Part shown: positions 42,611 to 51,137 of the stretch, one piece after another
Position numbering within the stretch: position 1 is the stretch's first letter
Layout of the letters: every line of letters begins with the position of its first letter
DNA from: JAFMDF01 sp965222705
GTDB taxonomy: Bacteria; Bacteroidota; Bacteroidia; Chitinophagales; Saprospiraceae
Direction: 5' to 3'
Length of the DNA: 64,000 nt
NCBI GenBank assembly: GCA_965222705.1
Contig: CBDCUO010000021.1
Coordinates: 186,001-250,000, forward strand
The notes under the pieces: generated by a model
Database searches by the model: none
Told to the model about the DNA's origin: nothing
The model's input: only the letters and a program-made list of their open reading frames with translations
Program-made: the position numbers and the translations under genes

Positions 42611-42657
42611 AATTACTGATTTGTAAAGATATAAAGAGAAAGGTTTTAGTAAACATT

Positions 42658-42693
42658 AGGATGGGTGGCATTCGTGTCATTCATCCTTTTTTT
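42658..42693 (+). terminator. Probable intrinsic terminator after the giant adhesin gene
   Basis: The stem aggatg (42658-42663) pairs with catcct (42682-42687), with weak extra pairing inside, followed by a seven-T run ending at 42693. It lies 48 nt after the adhesin stop. The stem is short, so the call is moderate. Confidence 0.5.
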
Positions 42694-42863
42694 GAAAATA
42701 AGAGAAGGTATATTTTGATATCTGTACCCTGGCCTTTTTTACGAAACCATTTTAAATCTACCTTTTTTATCTTAAACTTTCCTTTCTTTATAGAAAAATA
42801 TAATCTCTTTGCTATTTAAAGTGTTATATTTCTGAATAAGTCTATTAAAGATAAAAAAGACCT

Positions 42864-43328
42864 ATGTTAAAAAAGGTAAAAAAATGGCTAGGAATCGAGG
42901 GGGTAAAATTAGAACTGATTTTGCCCGAAAATATCAAAGAAGCCGAAGGCTTGATTAAGGGGAAGATTCGTTTTTACTCTATGAACGAACAAAAAGTCAA
43001 TTACATAAAAGTTAGCATGATCGAGCGCTTTACTCGCGGACGGGGAAAGGAAAAAATGACGGATGAATACCGATTGGGAGAAATAAATTTGGAAAGAGAA
43101 ATTACTATTCCAAAAGAAAAGCCCATAGAAATAGATTTCGCCCTTCCATTTAGACTAGCCAAATCAGATATGGATGAATTAGAAGATAAAAATCTAATAT
43201 TCAGTGGTCTAGTGAAAGTAGCCAAAAAGTTGAGAGGCGTGCAGTCTCGATTTTATGTCGAAGCAGAATCAAAGGTGGTCGGAACGGCCTTAAATCCTTT
43301 TGATAAGCAAGAAATAAAAATAGATTAA
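42864..43328 (+). CDS. Spo0M-like (arrestin-fold) protein
   Basis: 154 residues, cytosolic, no signal peptide. It opens with VKKWLGIEGVKLELILPENI and continues with a beta-rich segment (GKIRFYSMNEQKVNYIKV, MIERFTRGRGKEK, PKEKPIEIDFALPF). The order and spacing resemble the N-terminal part of Spo0M/SpoOM proteins, which have an arrestin-like fold. Spo0M proteins are usually about 250 residues, so this is a one-domain version. Function in non-sporulating Bacteroidota is unknown; no sporulation role is implied. The start is supported by an A-rich leader (gataaaaaagacct) and lack of upstream alternatives. The gene converges on the next one with an 8-nt gap. Confidence 0.6.
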   Translation: MLKKVKKWLGIEGVKLELILPENIKEAEGLIKGKIRFYSMNEQKVNYIKVSMIERFTRGRGKEKMTDEYRLGEINLEREITIPKEKPIEIDFALPFRLAKSDMDELEDKNLIFSGLVKVAKKLRGVQSRFYVEAESKVVGTALNPFDKQEIKID

Positions 43329-43336
43329 AGAACGGA

Positions 43337-44464
43337 TTACCGCCCATTTGGGCGACAATATTCCAAAATTTGGTTTTTAAATCGCTTGGAGCTATTAATA
43401 ATTTCATAAAAATCATCCAGATAATGGAGCATTGATTTCCGTTTCTTTTCTTCCAAATATTCAAAATCCTGAATAATTTTATAAAAGGCCGCTTTTTTTT
43501 CATTAAAAATAGGTACTAATTTTTCAAAGGCTCCTTTTTCCCGGCACATTCCTAAAAACAGCCGTTCTGTAACGGATTTTAACTGGATGCCTTCTCCGTG
43601 TACTGCGTACGGTGCATTAACCAGACCGGAATAGTCAAAATCATAGGCAATGGGCAAAGGCAACGGAAAATCCTGGCATTTGATAATTCGTACATTATGG
43701 CTAGTCGTGACAGACCAATCTGTATTGCCAATCATATACTCAAATAACGCCATTTTATCTAATTGATCGGCATAAACATACTTTGATTTCAATCGCCTTG
43801 GTTTGGCGCATTTAGCATTTAACCGACTTGCCATTTCATCCTCATTTTCAATAAAAAAAGCATAGGTAGTAAAAGGTTTCCGCTTGTCATTTATATCTAC
43901 AAATTCAATTTCAGCAATTTGAGTTCTAAAGCTAATATCGGTTAATTCCTGGTACAATTTATACGCTAGCAACTCTTTTAATACTAAACTCTCATAAAAA
44001 TCTCCCTTTTTACAACCAATCACCAATTTTAAATCATTGAAAGAAGAATCCATCCCATTTTTTACCAACCACTTTTTTTTGAATTTAACTTTTAGTGGTG
44101 GGTAATAACAAATCTTTTTGCGTATATTCCCCCTAGTTCTCACCTTTCCTTCCCATTCTACTGCTGCTCCATTTTTATCGTCCAATTTTAGGGTCACAGG
44201 TTGCCAGTTTTCCTTATACTTTTTAGCAATTAATTGTTTAAGGTCTGTTTCAATGGTCATTTTTAGCAAGTCAGGTCTTTGCAACTCTTTAAATAGCGTA
44301 GGTCCAGTCTCAATTGGGGTAGGGGCGATCTCTTGTGCTATGATGGAAAGCGGCAGGAAAATAACAATGAAATGAAATGATACGATCTGTGGACACATTG
44401 AATATAAAATTCGTTGAAGATTGGGGCTAGACATATTTAAGATTGGATTTGAATTTTTTATCAA
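43337..44464 (-). CDS. Exported CotH-like protein
   Basis: 375 residues with an N-terminal hydrophobic stretch (about residues 26-43, FHFIVIFLPLSIIAQ) that reads as a signal peptide; Met11 or Met23 could also be the start. Visible motifs are RTRGNIRKK (109-117) followed by PPLKVKFKK, then LKELLAYKLYQEL, FEYMIGNTDWS (241-251) and PIAYDFDYSG (271-280). Their order resembles CotH-type proteins: RGN-SR-like strand, then a W-D-like segment and a D-x-D-containing segment, as in the atypical protein-kinase fold. Some CotH proteins phosphorylate other proteins. The match here is by motif pattern only, so kinase activity is unproven. It is transcribed towards the Spo0M-like gene and away from gnd. Confidence 0.5.
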   Translation of the reverse strand: MIKNSNPILNMSSPNLQRILYSMCPQIVSFHFIVIFLPLSIIAQEIAPTPIETGPTLFKELQRPDLLKMTIETDLKQLIAKKYKENWQPVTLKLDDKNGAAVEWEGKVRTRGNIRKKICYYPPLKVKFKKKWLVKNGMDSSFNDLKLVIGCKKGDFYESLVLKELLAYKLYQELTDISFRTQIAEIEFVDINDKRKPFTTYAFFIENEDEMASRLNAKCAKPRRLKSKYVYADQLDKMALFEYMIGNTDWSVTTSHNVRIIKCQDFPLPLPIAYDFDYSGLVNAPYAVHGEGIQLKSVTERLFLGMCREKGAFEKLVPIFNEKKAAFYKIIQDFEYLEEKKRKSMLHYLDDFYEIINSSKRFKNQILEYCRPNGR

Positions 44465-44790
44465 TATTAATAGAACTTGTATAACAAAGATAAAGAATTG
44501 AGTCGAATTTTATGTCCGATACTTGATTCTTTATGGATAAATTATAGACTTTTTGGGTAGAATTATAGGTAGTTTCAGGAAAATATATTTCTTTTGCCAT
44601 TTTGAAACAGAAGAATAATTCCAATTAAGAGTAACTCTAATTCTGATCCTATACGAATTTATAAAGCCGCCTTAAAGCCAAAAGCTTTTTAAAAACCCAA
44701 CAAAAATCAGTATAAGTGTGTTTGGCACTTTGAAAGAAGAAGTAATAGCTTAATCCTTCTTTAAAACTTAGTCAAAGAATTAGGATAATT
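44465..44790. other. Divergent intergenic region (CotH-like / gnd)
   Basis: 326 nt, AT-rich, between two divergent genes, so it should hold both promoters. Two TTTG motifs (44721-44724 and 44729-44732) precede gnd, but no convincing TAnnTTTG box stands at the usual distance. A short minus-strand frame overlaps the start of the CotH-like gene and has no protein-like features. No RNA gene or repeat was seen. Confidence 0.4.
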
Positions 44791-46197
44791 ATGACGAATA
44801 AAAAGATCTACGACCTCGGTTTAGTCGGTTTGGGGACGATGGGGAAAAATCTGCTTATGAATATGGCAGATAATGGTTTTGAAGTAGCTGGCTATGATAA
44901 GGATACCACTAAAGTCCGTTCCTTGAAAAAAGAAACAGGAGCCATTTATGGGGCAGAAACAATAGAAGAATTTGTAAATATTTTGGAAAAACCAAGACGA
45001 ATACTCCTCTTAGTACCTGCTGGCAAAGTAGTAGATTACGTGATTTCGGATTTAATCCCTCATCTAGAAAAAGGAGACATCATTATAGACGGTGGCAATT
45101 CCTACTTCAAAGATACCCAAAGACGACAAAAAGAATTGGGAGGAAAGGGAATTCACTTTCTTGGAGTCGGTGTTTCTGGCGGGGCAGAAGGAGCGCGACG
45201 AGGACCCAGTATGATGCCCGGAGGCAATAAAAAGGCTTATGGAAAAGTAAAAAAAATATTAGAAGCAATCGCTGCTAAAGTTGGCAAACAACCTTGCGTA
45301 GCCTGGCTGGGAGAAGGGGCGGTTGGGCATTATGTAAAAATGGTGCATAATGGCATTGAGTACGGCCTAATGCAATTGTTAGCAGAGGCCTATGACTTGA
45401 TGAAAAGGGGGCTGGAACTCAATAATGCGGAAATTCGGCAGGTTTTTGAAGATTGGAATAGCAAAGAATTGCAATCTTTTTTGGTAGAAATAACAGCAAA
45501 AATATTTGGACAGAAAGATCATCTAAGTGAAGCGGATGTCATTGATATTATTTTAGATAAAGGCAAACAGAAAGGAACGGGCAAGTGGACTTCGCAGGAG
45601 GCTATGGATGTGGGCGTACCGATTCCGACTATTGATTTAGCAGTGTTGGCTAGGGCAATTTCTGCTTTTAAAGAAGAAAGAGAAAGAGCAGCTACTATTT
45701 TGTTTGGCCCAACTGTTTCTATCCGCAGGAATGAAAATAGCTTTGTTCGTCGTTTGAAAAATGCGACTTTATTTTCTTTTATCATTACTTATGCACAAGG
45801 CATGGCTCTGTTGAGAGATGCCTCGGAAGAGTACTGCTTTGACCTAGATTTGGAAAGGGTTGCTAGAATTTGGCGTGGAGGGTGTATTATTCGGGCAAAA
45901 TTGTTGGAAGATTTTCGTCGAGCCTACAAGAAACAGCCGCATTTAACCAATCTATTGCTCGATAAACGTGTGGCAAGAATAATCAATAGACACCAAAAAG
46001 ATGCTCGGGCAGTGGTCGCAGAAGCGACTAAATCTGGCATTCCTGTTCCATGCCTTATGGCGTGCCTATCTTATTATGATAGTTACCGGACAGAAAGCTT
46101 ACCGATGAATTTGGTACAAGCGCAGCGTGATTTTTTTGGCTCGCATACCTATGAGCGCATTGATCGGGAGGGCATCTTTCATACCAAATGGGACTAG
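44791..46197 (+). CDS. gnd: 6-phosphogluconate dehydrogenase (decarboxylating)
   Basis: 468 residues, the normal length for the long (E. coli-type) enzyme. It oxidises 6-phosphogluconate to ribulose 5-phosphate and CO2 with reduction of NADP+, in the cytosol. The N-terminal Rossmann motif is GLVGLGTMGKNL (near residues 10-21). The substrate region has GGNSYFKDTQRR and GVSGGAEGARRGPSMMPGG, the catalytic Lys is in HYVKMVHNGIEYG, and KGTGKWTSQEA is also present. The C-terminal helical domain is complete. It is first in gnd-zwf-pgl, with the next gene following within 30 nt, so co-transcription is likely. The ATG at 44791 is preceded by aattaggataatt, a weak purine-rich leader. Confidence 0.95.
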   Translation: MTNKKIYDLGLVGLGTMGKNLLMNMADNGFEVAGYDKDTTKVRSLKKETGAIYGAETIEEFVNILEKPRRILLLVPAGKVVDYVISDLIPHLEKGDIIIDGGNSYFKDTQRRQKELGGKGIHFLGVGVSGGAEGARRGPSMMPGGNKKAYGKVKKILEAIAAKVGKQPCVAWLGEGAVGHYVKMVHNGIEYGLMQLLAEAYDLMKRGLELNNAEIRQVFEDWNSKELQSFLVEITAKIFGQKDHLSEADVIDIILDKGKQKGTGKWTSQEAMDVGVPIPTIDLAVLARAISAFKEERERAATILFGPTVSIRRNENSFVRRLKNATLFSFIITYAQGMALLRDASEEYCFDLDLERVARIWRGGCIIRAKLLEDFRRAYKKQPHLTNLLLDKRVARIINRHQKDARAVVAEATKSGIPVPCLMACLSYYDSYRTESLPMNLVQAQRDFFGSHTYERIDREGIFHTKWD

Positions 46198-46224
46198 GAC
46201 TTGCACAATCAATTTAAAACTAGA

Positions 46225-47712
46225 ATGAATAATATAACAAAACCAACCCCTACTATTGTTTTTATTTTTGGAGGAAGCGGTGATTTGACCAATCGAAAAT
46301 TAATTCCCGCTTTGTATAATCTGTACTTAGACGGCTATATGCCCGATCATTTTACAATTATTGGTTTGGGAAGAACAAAATATGCCGATAAGAAATATCG
46401 AAGCACGGTTTATGCGGGCATTCAGAAGTTTTCTAGACAAAAGGGAACCAAAGAAGATTGGACGAATTTTTCTAAATCTGTCTATTACCAAGTTGCTGAT
46501 GTTTTTGATGATGACAGCTACTTGAAGATGGGCAAGCGGATTGAGCAGATAGAAAAAGAGTGGGGGCTGCAGGCGAATGTGATTTTTAACCTTGCCATTG
46601 CACCTGGCTTGATGGATGCCGTTGTGAAAAAATTGGGTGGCTCTGGTATTTGTAAAGACCCCGCCTGTACCCGATTGGTCATTGAAAAACCATTTGGGCA
46701 TGATCTGGAAAGTGCTAAAACACTTAATGAGTTGCTAACGACTTATTTCGATGAAAGCCAGATTTATCGCATTGATCACTATTTGGGAAAAGATGCCGTT
46801 CAAAACATTTTGGTTTTTCGCTTTGCCAATTTGCTTTTTGAGCCAATTTGGAATCAAAACTATATCGAACATGTGCAGATCACCGTTTCAGAGAGCATCG
46901 GAGTAGAAGATCGAGGAGGCTATTACGATCAATCGGGTGCTTTACGCGATATGATTCAAAACCACGTTTTACAGTTGCTCTGTTTTATCGCAATGGAACC
47001 GCCCGTTTCCTTTAAAGCAGACGAAATTCGGAATCGGAAAGTGGATGTTTTGCGAGCAATGCGACATTACGAAGAAAAAGAAGTGCCGGAAAATGCTATC
47101 CGGGGTCAATATGAAGAAGGTTGGGTAAAAGGGGAGCGGGTGAAGGCTTATAGAAACGAAGTAAAAGACCGTAAGTCAAATACAGAAACATTTGCGGCCG
47201 TCAAATTTTATATAGACAATTGGCGTTGGAGAGGGGTGCCTTTTTATGTCCGATCTGGAAAGCGGATGACGGAAAAAGCTTCGATCATTACCATTCAGTT
47301 CAAACCTGCACCGCATCAGGTTTTTCCAAAGCGGACGGCCGAAAATGTGCGCCCCAATCGCATTACGATTACCATTAGCCCCGACACAGGCATCAGGATG
47401 CGTTTTCAGACTAAACGCCCTGGCTTGGATATGATGCTCAATCCAGCCGAGATGAAATTTAATTATAGCGAAACCTATGAGGACGAGCAACCGGAAGCCT
47501 ATGAAACGCTTTTGCACGATGTAATGACAGCGGATGCCACGCTTTTTATGCGCTCCGATGAAGTAGAAGCCGCTTGGGAGTTGCTGATGCCTATTCTAAA
47601 TGCTTGGGAGAAAAACAAGCCCTATTATTTTCCCAATTATGCAGCAGGTAGCCAAGGACCCCAAATGGCAGAAGGTCTAATTGCCAAAGATGGATTTCAT
47701 TGGATTACTTAA
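46225..47712 (+). CDS. zwf: Glucose-6-phosphate 1-dehydrogenase
   Basis: 495 residues from the ATG at 46225; an in-frame TTG at 46201 would add eight residues but would sit only 3 nt after gnd. It oxidises glucose 6-phosphate to 6-phosphoglucono-lactone with NADP+, the entry step of the oxidative pentose phosphate pathway. The coenzyme motif is FIFGGSGDLTNRKL near the N-terminus and the active-site signature is RIDHYLGKDAVQN; VIEKPFGHD and the C-terminal VRSGKRM are also typical. It lies 27 nt after gnd and 152 nt before pgl, all in one direction, so the three enzymes of the oxidative branch form a probable operon. Confidence 0.95.
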   Translation: MNNITKPTPTIVFIFGGSGDLTNRKLIPALYNLYLDGYMPDHFTIIGLGRTKYADKKYRSTVYAGIQKFSRQKGTKEDWTNFSKSVYYQVADVFDDDSYLKMGKRIEQIEKEWGLQANVIFNLAIAPGLMDAVVKKLGGSGICKDPACTRLVIEKPFGHDLESAKTLNELLTTYFDESQIYRIDHYLGKDAVQNILVFRFANLLFEPIWNQNYIEHVQITVSESIGVEDRGGYYDQSGALRDMIQNHVLQLLCFIAMEPPVSFKADEIRNRKVDVLRAMRHYEEKEVPENAIRGQYEEGWVKGERVKAYRNEVKDRKSNTETFAAVKFYIDNWRWRGVPFYVRSGKRMTEKASIITIQFKPAPHQVFPKRTAENVRPNRITITISPDTGIRMRFQTKRPGLDMMLNPAEMKFNYSETYEDEQPEAYETLLHDVMTADATLFMRSDEVEAAWELLMPILNAWEKNKPYYFPNYAAGSQGPQMAEGLIAKDGFHWIT

Positions 47713-47864
47713 ATCTCTTGTTTTTTCAAACTAGTGGTTTAAATCTTAAGTTTCTGATTTCGCCGATTAGTGAAATTGGTTTTACAATATGCTGAAAATC
47801 CGTGCTTTGTCAAATTAACCCTAATCACTACACTAGCTTAAAACATTTTACCAAAAAAATAACA

Positions 47865-48593
47865 ATGTCAGACCCTATTTTAAAGATTTACAAGAACAAA
47901 ACAGAATTGATTGAAATGGCCGCTGACCTGTTTGTTGAAAAAGCACAAGTCGCTATCAAAAAAAAAGAACGATTCGTCGTTTGCCTTTCGGGTGGTAAGA
48001 CGCCCAAGGCCTTGTATGAGTTATTGGCAACAGAACCTTATAGAGAAAAAATCAACTGGAAAAAATGTTATGTATTTTGGGGAGATGAACGCATGGTACC
48101 CCCTAACCACGATGAAAGCAATTATGGAATGGCTTATGATACTCTTTTAAAAAAGGTCAATATTCCCAAGTCGCAGATTTTTCCCGTAGATACTTCTAAG
48201 ACCCCCAAACGAGCATCAGAACTTTATAGCCAGGCCCTCTTGAAGGTATTTAGAGCTAAACGACCATCTTTTGACCTGTTTTTGCTGGGTATGGGAGCGG
48301 ATGGACATACTGCTTCTATTTTTCCCGGAACAGATGCTGTACACATTCGCCGAAAAAGGGTGAAAGGCGTGTATGTTTCAGCTTTAAAAACCTGGCGAAT
48401 GACTATGACTTTTCCAGTGATTAATAACGCAAGGACTGTTGCTTTTTTGGTAATCGGCAGGAAAAAAGCGGTGGCCTTAAAGGAAGTTTTAAAGGGAGAT
48501 TATAATCCCAATTTATACCCTGCCCAGTTGGTGCGCAAGGCAAAAGGAGAGGTAATTTGGTTCTTGGATAATAGGGCGGCTAGTCAATTATAA
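47865..48593 (+). CDS. pgl: 6-phosphogluconolactonase
   Basis: 242 residues from the ATG at 47865, which begins SDPILKIYKNK and gives normal family length; a GTG at 47802 would add 21 untypical residues. It hydrolyses 6-phosphogluconolactone, the step between zwf and gnd. Motifs of the DevB/glucosamine-6-phosphate isomerase superfamily are VCLSGGKTPKALYELL, FWGDERMVPPNHDESNYGM and LLGMGADGHTASIFPGT. The 3' end overlaps the 3' end of recF on the other strand by 6 bp. Confidence 0.95.
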   Translation: MSDPILKIYKNKTELIEMAADLFVEKAQVAIKKKERFVVCLSGGKTPKALYELLATEPYREKINWKKCYVFWGDERMVPPNHDESNYGMAYDTLLKKVNIPKSQIFPVDTSKTPKRASELYSQALLKVFRAKRPSFDLFLLGMGADGHTASIFPGTDAVHIRRKRVKGVYVSALKTWRMTMTFPVINNARTVAFLVIGRKKAVALKEVLKGDYNPNLYPAQLVRKAKGEVIWFLDNRAASQL

Positions 48594-49700
48594 CTTACTA
48601 CTAGGCACAACCTGCCCATTTTTTATTACAAATCGCCGGAAAGAAACACGAAGTTGTTTCAGCATTTCTGTTAGACGAGTTTCGTGCGTATCCGTGAAAA
48701 ATATCTGCCCAAAATCTTTTTCAAATAATAACTTTAGTAATTGCGCTACGCGCTTTCGGTCTAGCTTGTCGAAAATATCATCCAATAATAAAATAGGCGA
48801 ACAGGTTTTTTCTTTTTTTACCAATTCATATTGTGCCAATTTCAGTGCCAGTATATAGGATTTTAATTGCCCTTGAGAAGCGAACTTTTTAAGCGGAAAA
48901 CTTTCTATTTTGAATAATAAGTCGTCTTTGTGAATACCTGTACTTGAGCGCTGTAAAATCAAATCTTTTTGCCGACTCTCCTGCAATAAATTTCTTAAAC
49001 TATCTTCGGACAATTGAGAGCGATAAGTATAAGCAACGCTTTCTTGATTATCGGAAATGAGTTGGTAGTATTCTTGAAAAACAGGTATGAAATGATCGCT
49101 AAATTCAGCCCTTTTTTGATGGATTAGCTGGGCAGGTGCTTCCATTTGTTCATCGAAAGTATCCAAGAGCTTAGGATCTGTTTGTAGAGTCGCTCCAAGT
49201 TTTTTTAAAGCAGCATTTCGCTGACGCAAAATCCGATTGTATTTTATTAATGCGGTCAAATAGCCTGCGTCAATTTGAGAAAGGGTATTGTCTAAAAATT
49301 TTCGCCGGACCTCACTGCCACTCAAAGCTAATTCGATATCGAATGGGGTAATCATTACAACCGGAAAAGTGCCAATATGATCTGCCAATTTGTTATAAAC
49401 AGAACCATTTAATTCCATTTCTTTTTTTTCCTTTGGAATGATTTTGGCAACTGTTTTGAACCTCTTTTTCCCTTTTCTAAAATGCCCCTCTAACCTCGTG
49501 AAAGGTGCTTTGTGTCGCAGAACGAAGGCATCTTTTGTACCAAAATGGCTCTTGCACATACATAGATAGTAAACAGCATCGAGCAAATTGGTTTTACCCA
49601 TGCCATTCAAACCCACAATACAGTTAACCCTCGGGGAAAACGAGATACTTGCTGTTTTGTAATTCTTAAAATTACTTAACTTGATTTTCTCCAGATACAA
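48588..49700 (-). CDS. recF: DNA replication and repair protein RecF
   Basis: SMC-like ATPase that loads RecA at single-strand gaps. The Walker A is VGLNGMGKTNLLDAVYYL, the signature region is LKKFASQGQLKSY and the Walker B is ILLLDDIFDKLD. I place the start at the TTG at 49700, giving YLEKIKLSNFKNY, the usual RecF opening, and 370 residues. An ATG at 49781 would add 27 residues absent from the family consensus, and a perfect TAnnTTTG promoter box (49727-49734) lies inside that extension. It ends convergently within the last codons of pgl. Confidence 0.9.
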   Translation of the reverse strand: MYLEKIKLSNFKNYKTASISFSPRVNCIVGLNGMGKTNLLDAVYYLCMCKSHFGTKDAFVLRHKAPFTRLEGHFRKGKKRFKTVAKIIPKEKKEMELNGSVYNKLADHIGTFPVVMITPFDIELALSGSEVRRKFLDNTLSQIDAGYLTALIKYNRILRQRNAALKKLGATLQTDPKLLDTFDEQMEAPAQLIHQKRAEFSDHFIPVFQEYYQLISDNQESVAYTYRSQLSEDSLRNLLQESRQKDLILQRSSTGIHKDDLLFKIESFPLKKFASQGQLKSYILALKLAQYELVKKEKTCSPILLLDDIFDKLDRKRVAQLLKLLFEKDFGQIFFTDTHETRLTEMLKQLRVSFRRFVIKNGQVVPSSKL

Positions 49701-49726
49701 GTGGACGAATTTGAATGAGAAATAGG

Positions 49727-49734
49727 CAAATTTA
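49727..49734 (-). promoter_or_regulatory. Candidate Bacteroidota -7 box for recF
   Basis: The minus strand reads TAAATTTG here, a full match to the Bacteroidota TAnnTTTG -7 element. Transcription would start about 49720, some 20 nt before the proposed TTG start. No TTTG -33 element stands at the normal distance, so the call is tentative. Confidence 0.35.
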
Positions 49735-49883
49735 AGAGGTTTTTTGGTAGCTATTTTACTATTTCCATTAAAAATGAGCAATTCTTCTTATCATTTCCTA
49801 ACGAAACCTTCTCTAAATATTTAAAAAGAAAATTCCTAATATTGTGAGCAGGTTTACACCAAATTGGAAAAAATTATTTTTAT

Positions 49884-50408
49884 ATGATCCAATACCAAAC
49901 TGCTACAACTCAGCATACTCGAGCTATAGCATTGCTCCACGCTCAAAGTTGGCAACAAAACTATCGGGGCATTATGGCTGACGATTATTTAGATAATAAG
50001 GTGGAACAGGAAAGACTTGCCGTTTGGCGAAGTCGGCTTGTGCATCCAGCTGGTAACCAATGCGTTATAATTGCAAAAGAAAATGAAATGCTTTGTGGTT
50101 TTGCCTGTACCTACTTGAATGAAGACCCTGTATATGGTTCTTTGCTGGATAACATTCATGTTTCTGAACACTGGAAGCGGCAGGGAATAGGCAGAGCGTT
50201 AATGCGAATTTCTGCCAAATGGATTCAGCAACAAAATCCTCTTTCCTCTTATTACCTATGGGTACTGGAGGAAAATGCAGCGGCTATTCATTTTTATGAA
50301 CAATTAGGTGGAAAAAAGGTAGAAAAAATGAACCATCCTATGCCAGATGGAGGAATAGCAAATGCATTTCGCTACTTTTGGAAAAATTTAGATGCTTTAG
50401 TTGATTGA
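49884..50408 (+). CDS. GNAT-family N-acetyltransferase
   Basis: 174 residues. GNAT fold: N-terminal ATTQHTRAIALLHAQSWQQN, a central strand LLDNIHVSEHW, the acetyl-CoA loop RQGIGRALM (the Q/R-x-x-G-x-G/A signature) and a C-terminal strand YYLWVLEENAAAIHFYEQLGG. It transfers an acetyl group from acetyl-CoA to an amine; the substrate cannot be told. It diverges from recF and converges with the following gene with a 25-nt gap. Confidence 0.85.
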   Translation: MIQYQTATTQHTRAIALLHAQSWQQNYRGIMADDYLDNKVEQERLAVWRSRLVHPAGNQCVIIAKENEMLCGFACTYLNEDPVYGSLLDNIHVSEHWKRQGIGRALMRISAKWIQQQNPLSSYYLWVLEENAAAIHFYEQLGGKKVEKMNHPMPDGGIANAFRYFWKNLDALVD

Positions 50409-50433
50409 TTAAAGCCCATTGTGAGCTTACCCA

Positions 50434-51090
50434 CTATTGATCCTTTTTCTTTTTAAAATCCCCATTTTTCCAGGCTTTAATAAATTTTCCCCAAGCAATT
50501 GGACTAAAAATATTCATAGGAGGAACCTGTCCATAGTGATAGTAATTAGAAGCTTGTTGGCGCAAATAATAATCTGCGTTTTCATTGCCATCTCGGATAA
50601 CAGTTTGCCGCCCCCTTGCCAGGACTTCCTCTGCAATGTTTTCTGCTGCTCGCCTTTGCAGCTCGGGCGTTACGTCCATAGCTAGAAATTCAATTTTAAA
50701 ATGTTCTTTACTCGGCCAGGGAAAAACGACCGTTTCGGGTAGATTGATGGTATCCTGGGTCATTAGTTGCACAATCGAATAATGATCATCTTCTAAAGAG
50801 TCTGGAACAATAAACTCTACCGTTTTATAGCCCACTGTAGAAAAAATAACCGTCTCTCCCTTTCGAGCAACGATCGTGAAAAAGCCTTTAAAATCAGTGT
50901 ATGCTCCCCGACGACTATCGGCTTTAATAAAAACATTGGTATAGGGTATGGGCAATAATTCTTCCGTTGAGCCGTCCAGTACCAAACCGGATAGCTGGAT
51001 CAACTCCTCCGGCTCTTGCTCGTTTTGGGCAGTTAGCAATTGACCAAAGACCAATAAACAAAGGATACTACTGGTGATATATTTTGACAT
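50434..51090 (-). CDS. Exported protein with CarboxypepD_reg-like domain
   Basis: 218 residues from the ATG at 51090. A signal peptide is clear (SKYITSSILCLLVFGQLLTAQ), followed by a CarboxypepD_reg-like beta-sandwich (LSGLVLDGSTEELLPIPYTN, GAYTDFKGFFTIVARKGE, FSTVGYKTVEF), the same domain found at the N-terminus of TonB-dependent receptors. The C-terminal half (residues about 120-218) is charged and not recognised. No barrel follows, so it is probably a periplasmic or envelope protein. An ATG at 51123 would spoil the signal peptide. Confidence 0.75.
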   Translation of the reverse strand: MSKYITSSILCLLVFGQLLTAQNEQEPEELIQLSGLVLDGSTEELLPIPYTNVFIKADSRRGAYTDFKGFFTIVARKGETVIFSTVGYKTVEFIVPDSLEDDHYSIVQLMTQDTINLPETVVFPWPSKEHFKIEFLAMDVTPELQRRAAENIAEEVLARGRQTVIRDGNENADYYLRQQASNYYHYGQVPPMNIFSPIAWGKFIKAWKNGDFKKKKDQ

Positions 51091-51137
51091 GCTACTTAAA
51101 TTAGAAGTAAAAATTATATACATTAAATTCGTAACTT

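Noticed and set aside
43341..43354. Hairpin cgcccatttgggcg at the convergent end of the Spo0M-like and CotH-like genes as a terminator
   Set aside because: It is inside the last codons of the CotH-like gene and no T-run follows on either strand.
44427..44624. Minus-strand frame of 65 codons before the CotH-like gene
   Set aside because: It overlaps the CotH-like start, is very AT-rich and has no protein-like pattern.
46201..46224. TTG start for zwf three bases after gnd
   Set aside because: The ATG at 46225 gives the normal N-terminus before the FIFGGSGDL motif.
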